Positions 59,153 to 64,000 of a stretch of 64,000 bases of DNA are shown one piece after another. A program made the translations under genes and the position numbers. Under the pieces are notes generated by a model. The model had not been told where the DNA came from. It did no database searches and saw only the letters and a program-made list of their open reading frames with translations. The DNA lies in NCBI RefSeq assembly GCF_019097595.1, contig NC_080729.1, positions 2,895,417-2,959,416 of the forward strand. Reading direction: 5' to 3'. Position 1 is the stretch's first letter; each line of letters opens with the position of its first letter. The stretch comes from Hemibagrus wyckioides. Lineage: Eukaryota; Chordata; Actinopteri; Siluriformes; Bagridae.

Positions 59153-60256
59153 ATGCGTAGACAGAGAGAGAAGAGGAAAGGTAAGAGTGTAGGACTGAGA
59201 ATAGGAACTCTGAATGTTGGTACTATGACAGGGAAAGGTAGAGAGCTGGCTGATATGATGGAGAGAATGAAGGTGGATATACTGTGTGTACAGGAGACCA
59301 GGTGGAAGGGTAGCAAGGCTCGTAGTATAGGAGCAGGATTCAAGCTGCTTTATTATGGTGTGGATAGTAAGAGAAATGGGGTAGGTGTGGTCCTGAAGGA
59401 GGAGTTTGTGAGGAATGTTCTGGAGGTGATGAGAGTGTCAGACAGGGTGATGAGTCTGAAGTTGGAGATTGAAGGGGTGATGTTGAATGTTGTTAGTGGT
59501 TATGCCCCACAGGTAGGTTGTGAGTTAGAGGAGAAAGAGAGATTCTGGAGTGAATTAGATGAGGTGATAGAGAGTATTCCAATGAGGGAGAGAGTGGTGA
59601 TAGGAGCAGATTTTAATGGACATGTTGGTGAGGGGAACACAGGTGATGAGGAGGTGATGGGCAAGTTTGGAGTTAAGGAAAGGAACCTTGAAGGACAGAT
59701 GGTAGTGGACTTTGCTAGGAGGATGGACATGGCTGTGGTTAACACTTATTTTCAGAAGAGGGAGGAGCACAGAGTGACTTACAAGAGTGGAGGTAGGAGC
59801 ACACAGGTAGACTACATCCTATGTAGAAGGGGCAATCTGAAAGAGATTAGTGACTGTAAAGTGGTAGTGGGAGAGAGTGTAGCCAGACAGCATAGGATGG
59901 TGGTGTGTAGGATAAATTTGATGGTCTGTAAGCAGAGGTCAGAGATAGAGACAGAGAAGAAAACCAAGTGGTGGAAGCTGAAAAAGGAGGAATGTTGTGA
60001 GGAATTTAGACAGAAGTTGAGGCAGGCTCTGGGTGGTCAGATAGTGCTGCCAGATGACTGGGAAACTACAGCAGAAGTGATCAGGGAGACAGGAAGAAAG
60101 GTGCTGGGTGTGTCCTCTGGAAGGAGGAAAGAAGATAAGGAGACTTGGTGGTGGAATGAGGAAGTTCAGGATAGTATTCAGAGGAAGAGGTTAGCCAAGA
60201 AGAAGTGGGACAATCAGAGAATAGACAGGAATACAAGGAGTTACAGCACAGAGTGA
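59153..60256 (+). pseudogene. LINE endonuclease domain and linker (5' part of broken polyprotein)
   Basis: The frame begins near 59153 and gives an AP-type (EEP) endonuclease domain over about residues 15-255. Expected catalytic positions are visible: N21 (GTLNVGTM), E48 (VQETRW), Y117 (SGYAP), D153 and N155 (GADFNGHVG), D220 (QVDYIL) and H247 (RQHRMVV). It would nick target DNA to prime reverse transcription. True coding switches frame near 60215-60225. After that this frame drifts to a stop at 60254-60256, while the next frame continues with NRQEYKELQHRVKREV. The start Met may not be the original one, because upstream sequence also looks element-derived. Confidence 0.9.
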
Positions 60257-60642
60257 AGAGGGAGGTGTCTAAGGCCAAGCAGAAGGCGTATGATGAGTTG
60301 TACACTAGGTTAGACACTAGAGATAGAGAGAAGGACTTGTACAGGTTAGCTAGGCAGAGGGATCGATATGGGAAGGATGTGCGGCAAGTTAGAGTTATTA
60401 AGGATAGAGATGGAAAGGTGCTCACAAGTGAGGAGAGTGTACAGAGGAGATGGAAGGAGTACTTTGAAGAGCTGATGAATGAGGAAAATGAGAGGGAAAA
60501 AAGAGTAGAAGGGGTGAACTCTGTGGAACAGAAAGTAGATAAGATTAGAAAGGATGAAGTCAGGAAGGCTTTGAAGAGGATGAAAAGGATGGAAAGGCAG
60601 TTGGTCCTGACGACATCCCGGTGGAGGTCTGGAAGTGTCTAG
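60205..60642 (+). pseudogene. LINE polyprotein segment between endonuclease and RT
   Basis: The frame continues the polyprotein after the first frameshift, with a basic, helical linker (KREVSKAKQKAYDELYTRLD) and then the region leading into the RT fingers (VQRRWKEYFEELMNEE). A second frameshift lies near 60582-60600 in an aaaaggatggaaagg stretch. Downstream of it another frame reads GPDDIPVEVW, a conserved RT motif. Confidence 0.85.
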
Positions 60643-61433
60643 GAGAGGTGGCAGTGGAATTTTTAACTAGTCTGTTTAACAGGGTTTTAGAGAGTGAGAA
60701 GATGCCTGAGGAATGGAGAAGAAGTGTATTAGTGCCGATCTTTAAGAATAAGGGTGACGTGCAGAGTTGAAGCAACTATAGGGGGATAAAGTTGATGAGC
60801 CATACAATGAAGCTATGGGAAAGAGTAGTAGAAGCTAGGTTAAGGAAGGTAGTGGAAATTTGTGAGCAGCAGTATGGCTTCATGCCCAGAAAGAGCACAA
60901 CAGATGCAATTTTTGCTCTGAGAATGTTGATGGAGAAGTATAGGGATGGTCAGAGAGAGTTGCACTGTGTGTTTGTAGACTTGGAGAAAGCGTATGACAG
61001 GGTGCCAAGAGAAGAGCTGTGGTACTGTATGAGGAAGTCAGGAGTAGCAGAGAAGTATGTCAGTGTGGTGCAGGACATGTATGAGAGGAGCAGGACAGTG
61101 GTGAGGTGTGCTGTAGGGTAGACAGAGGAGTTCAAAGTGGAGGTGGGACTGCATCAGGGATCAGCTCTGAGCCCCTTCCTGTTTGCTATGGTGATGGACC
61201 AGTTGTCAGAGGAGGTCAGACAGGAGTGTCCTTGGACAATGATGTTTGCAGATGACATTGTGATCTGTAGTGAGAGCAGGGAGCAGGTGGAGGAAAACCT
61301 GGAGAGGTGGAGGTTTGCGCTGGAGAGAAGAGGAATGAAAGTCAGTCGTAGTAAGACTGAGTACATGTGTGTGAATGACAGGGAGGGAAGTGGAACAGTA
61401 AGGTTACAGGGTGAAGAAGTTACAGGAGTTTAA
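60600..61433 (+). pseudogene. LINE reverse-transcriptase domain with two in-frame stops
   Basis: In one frame the RT motifs occur in order: GPDDIPVEVW, then [61 protein letters not shown] and MMFADDIVIC. The FADD catalytic box is at 61245-61256. Two stop codons interrupt it: TGA at 60768-60770, just before SNYRGI, and TAG at 61119-61121, before the TEEFKVEVGLHQG segment. The frame ends at 61433 after a third frameshift near 61410. Confidence 0.92.
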
Positions 61434-61959
61434 GTACTTGGGGTCAACAGTACAGAGTAATGGAGAGTGTGGGAAAGAGGTAAAGAAACGAGTGTCGGGA
61501 GTTCTGTGTGATAGAAAAATATCAGCGAGAATCAAGGGGAAGGTGTACAGGACAGTGGTGAGACCAGCCATGCTGTATGGTTTAGAGACAGTGTTACTGA
61601 GACAGAGACAGGAGTCAGAGCTGGAGGTAGCAGAGCTGAAGATGTTGAGGTTCTCTTTGGGAGTGACACGGTTGGACAGGATTAGGAACGAGTACATCAG
61701 AGGGACAGCTCATGTTGGATGTTTGGGGGACAGAGTTAGGGAGGACAGATTAAGATGGTTAGGACATGTTCAGAGGAGGGAGAGTGAGTATATTGGTAGG
61801 AGAATGTTGGACATGGAGCTGCCAGGCAGGAGGAAAAGAGGAAGGCCAAAGAGGAGGTATATGGATGTAATAAATGAGGATAAGTTAGTGGTTGTAAGTG
61901 TTGAGGATGCAGAAGATAGGGCTAGGTGGAGAGAGATGATTCGCTGTGGAGACCCCTGA
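61411..61959 (+). pseudogene. LINE polyprotein C-terminal region
   Basis: This frame picks up after the third frameshift with EFKYLGSTVQSNGECGKEV, the usual motif after the RT palm. It continues through the thumb and C-terminal region (GLETVLLRQRQESELEVAEL, RLRWLGHVQRR, RKRGRPKRRYMD) to a stop at 61957-61959, close to the element's 3' end. Its end fits the expected C-terminus. Confidence 0.88.
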
Positions 61960-61987
61960 AGGGAAAAGCCAAAAGAAGAAGAAGAAG

Positions 61988-62003
61988 AATCTGAGTATCA
62001 TGT
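61988..62003. repeat. Target-site duplication, right copy
   Basis: The bases aatctgagtatcatgt are identical to 58880-58895. Confidence 0.9.
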
Positions 62004-62049
62004 ATCTGATTTCTTTGTGGAAAATTCTGGAAAAATATAACTGGTTATA

Positions 62050-63421
62050 TAACGCACCCAATGGAATTTGAAATACTCCTCCTAGGGAATTGATACAACC
62101 GCCACCAAACCCAGGCTAATATGATCTCAAGACATTGATACAACCGCCACCAAACCTAGGCTAATATCATCTCAAGACACTGATACAACCGCCACCAAAC
62201 CCAGGCTAATATGATCTCAAGACACTGATAATGTAAATTGATGAGGGATTTTTGATCTCAAACGGTTCAGCCGTGAGAAGCCCTTAAACTTATGGCGAAT
62301 AAAACAAAACAGGAAGTGTCTAATACCTTCTGTATACATTCAGTGATCTACATGAAACCTTAGGATTATGTTAAGCATTGAAAGCTGATCACACTGATAT
62401 GACAACTGTGAGTCTTGGTCATAGCGCCACCAACTGGCAGCAGGAAGTGTGTCACTTTTTGAAATCTCTAATATTTTCTCCCTTACTTTCACCTGATTTG
62501 GGTCAAAATCAGTCAGGATAATGTCAGGACATGGCTGATGTGAAACTGTGAAGGAATTTTTGATATCTTGAATCGTGTTACTATGGTGACGATATACATG
62601 AGAACATAATAGAAGAAAATGAATCTTCTCATATCTTACGAGTGGAAAGGCCTAATGTTCCAAAATATTCCCCATATAGAGTGTAAATGTTTCTGAGAGA
62701 GGCCAGTGTGGCTGGTCCCCGGGCGTGGCACAGGGCTGTCACAGCGCCCCCTGGAACTTTGTCAGAAATATAGCTGCAGAGCTCATATTCACTTGCACGT
62801 ATATGTAGGACACGCAGTATAGATTTAGATCTCATTGAGCTAAATGATGTTCATCCACCTGTCATGGGATCTGCTTAACAGGAAGTCAGTTATTTTGGGA
62901 TGTTTGAAAAATGCACCCAATGGAATTTGATATACTCCTCCTAGGGGATTTATATGATTTTGATCAAACAGGGTCCAATATGATCTGAAGACATTGAGGA
63001 TCTAAAGTTGTGAAGGGATTCTTGATAGGAACCCTTAAACTTATGGCGAATAAAAGGAAACAGGAAGTGGCTAATAACTTCGGTGTATATTGACTGATGT
63101 ACATCAAACAACAACTTTATGTTAAGAGTAGAAAGCTGATCACACAGACATGACTACTGTGAGTCTCAGTCATAGCGCCACCAACTGGCAGCAGGAAGTG
63201 TGTCACTTTTAGAAATCTAATGTTTTGTCCCTTTCCTTTCACCTGATTTGGATGAAAATCAGTCAGAATAATGTCAGGACATGGCTGATGTGAAACTGTG
63301 AAGGAATTTGTGATATTGTGAATGATGTTGCTGTGGTGAGGATTTAAATACGAACATTATAGAAGAAAATTAATGTTCTTATATCTTAACAGTGGAAAGT
63401 CCTAATGTTTCAAAACATTTT
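62050..63421. repeat. 859-bp tandemly duplicated teleost repeat (two copies)
   Basis: The start gcacccaatggaatttg at 62054 recurs at 62913. Shared, diverged blocks follow in order: cttaaacttatggcgaataa, aggaagtgtctaatac, agcgccaccaactggcagca, gtcaggacatggctgatgtg and gtggaaagtcctaatgtt. The first copy extends further right (62690-62900), including cagcgccccctggaactttg. No coding frame spans it. I associate it with the same fish family as the 42-44 kb arrays. Confidence 0.88.
62091..62230. repeat. 45-bp tandem repeat, three copies
   Basis: Units starting tgatacaaccgccaccaaac recur at 62091, 62136 and 62181 with only a few differences. The second 859-bp copy has no such expansion. Confidence 0.95.
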
Positions 63422-63842
63422 ACATCGAAAGAACAACTGGTTGTGAGTAAGTTTGCTTAGTTTCATGACTTTGTGTTGCTCAAACGGCTCACCACAAAAT
63501 TTATATTTATCAGTCCATTGACTAGACATGGTTTTGGCCTGACTCCTGCAGTACTAGACTATGTCCACTAGAGGCTCTTTCCCCTTTATTTTTATTTTTT
63601 TAAATATGGCTTCATGTTCACAATTTATATATACAGAGTCAACCAAAAAATGTATATACACTTCAGGAAAAGAAAAATAGTATGATGTAAATAATATTAG
63701 TATAATATTAATAATATTATCATAATATTATCATAATATCATCATATAAATCAATCTATAACATATAGCAATAAATTTAGTAATACAATATTTATACAAA
63801 TTTTTGTATAAAAAATCCTGAAATGTATATACATTGTATATA
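63422..63842. other. Unique AT-rich sequence, nothing recognised
   Basis: aatatta-type near-repeats occur at 63681-63745. No gene is recognised. Confidence 0.4.
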
Positions 63843-63875
63843 CATGCGAGGGTCCGTCATTGCTGCTTGCAGCTA

Positions 63876-63919
<44 letters not shown>

Positions 63920-63945
63920 GTTGTTGTTGTTTTTGTTGTTGTTCT
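63843..63945. repeat. 'gctgcttgcagcta' repeat end plus (ATT)n(GTT)n
   Basis: The sequence catgcgagggtccgtcattg, then ctgcttgcagctatatt, leads into att (63878-63920) and gtt (63920-63943) trinucleotide tracts. This phrase usually precedes 'ttattattaggggcccaagcac' in fish genomes, linking it to the arrays at 42105-44190. Confidence 0.75.
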
Positions 63946-64000
63946 TACTAAAACTTCAACTATCAACCAATATAGATATCCATCTTGTATTTTTCTTTAA

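Larger units (their letters stand above)
58896..61987 (+). mobile_element. RTE-type LINE retrotransposon, near full length, inactivated
   Basis: A 3.09-kb insertion is flanked by a 16-bp target-site duplication. A GC-richer 5' region (58896-59150) is followed by endonuclease and reverse-transcriptase sequence. The end is a short gaagaagaag microsatellite tail rather than poly-A. One long polyprotein with no separate first ORF, about 3 kb of length and a simple-repeat tail fit the RTE/RTEX group. The coding region now has three frameshifts and two in-frame stops, so it is not autonomous. Its intact duplication and full length argue for a fairly recent insertion. Confidence 0.93.

Overview
The window looks like non-coding DNA from a teleost fish. 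The evidence is a mix of fish-type interspersed elements: Tc1/mariner remnants, tRNA-derived SINEs, RTE- and L2-type LINE sequence, and the dispersed repeat that begins 'caattcaatt...'. Base composition is AT-rich and the tandem-repeat load is very high. The fit seems best to an otophysan (catfish-like) genome, but that is only an impression. I found no host protein-coding gene that I could defend. Nearly all long open frames are low-complexity translations of tandem repeats. The only recognisable protein homology is in decayed transposons. The window is best read as a large intron or an intergenic stretch.

Layout. 1-5.58 kb: a G/T-rich hexamer-based satellite. 5.6-10.3 kb: AT-rich and CpG-rich unique sequence, plus a 1.3-kb minisatellite built on about 131-bp dimers. 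10.3-10.9 kb: a deleted Tc1-like element that keeps part of the transposase N-terminus. 12.1-13.2 kb: a 32-bp minisatellite with a SINE inserted in it. 13.8-14.5 kb: a dispersed teleost repeat. 16.7-18.9 kb: two related AT-rich arrays. 19.8-27 kb: a mosaic of duplicated blocks. One roughly 1-kb composite block occurs twice, and its second copy appears to be flanked by a 14-bp target-site duplication. This part also holds two Tc1-derived fragments, a SINE ending in a GATA/GACA array, and a pair of TTTA-containing repeats. 28.3 and 35.4 kb: two more copies of the same Tc1-derived family. 29-47 kb: mostly unique sequence with an L2-like reverse-transcriptase fragment, several minisatellites, and the 'aggggtccaagcac' arrays at 42-44 kb. 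47.3-49.7 kb: a purine-rich array followed by a pyrimidine-rich array. 49.9-58 kb: trinucleotide and 119-bp repeats, GATA arrays, and two large minisatellites (52.8-55.3 and 56.3-57.9 kb) built on a shared 'ccaatcacagagc' core. 58.9-62.0 kb: an essentially full-length but inactivated RTE-type LINE bounded by a 16-bp target-site duplication. 62.05-63.9 kb: a tandemly duplicated teleost repeat.

No operon-like or pathway-like gene cooperation is visible. The interest lies in repeat architecture: nested insertions, higher-order repeat structure, strand-asymmetric tracts, and CpG-rich unique islands that could be conserved regulatory elements. Family assignments come from remembered consensus features, not from a database search.
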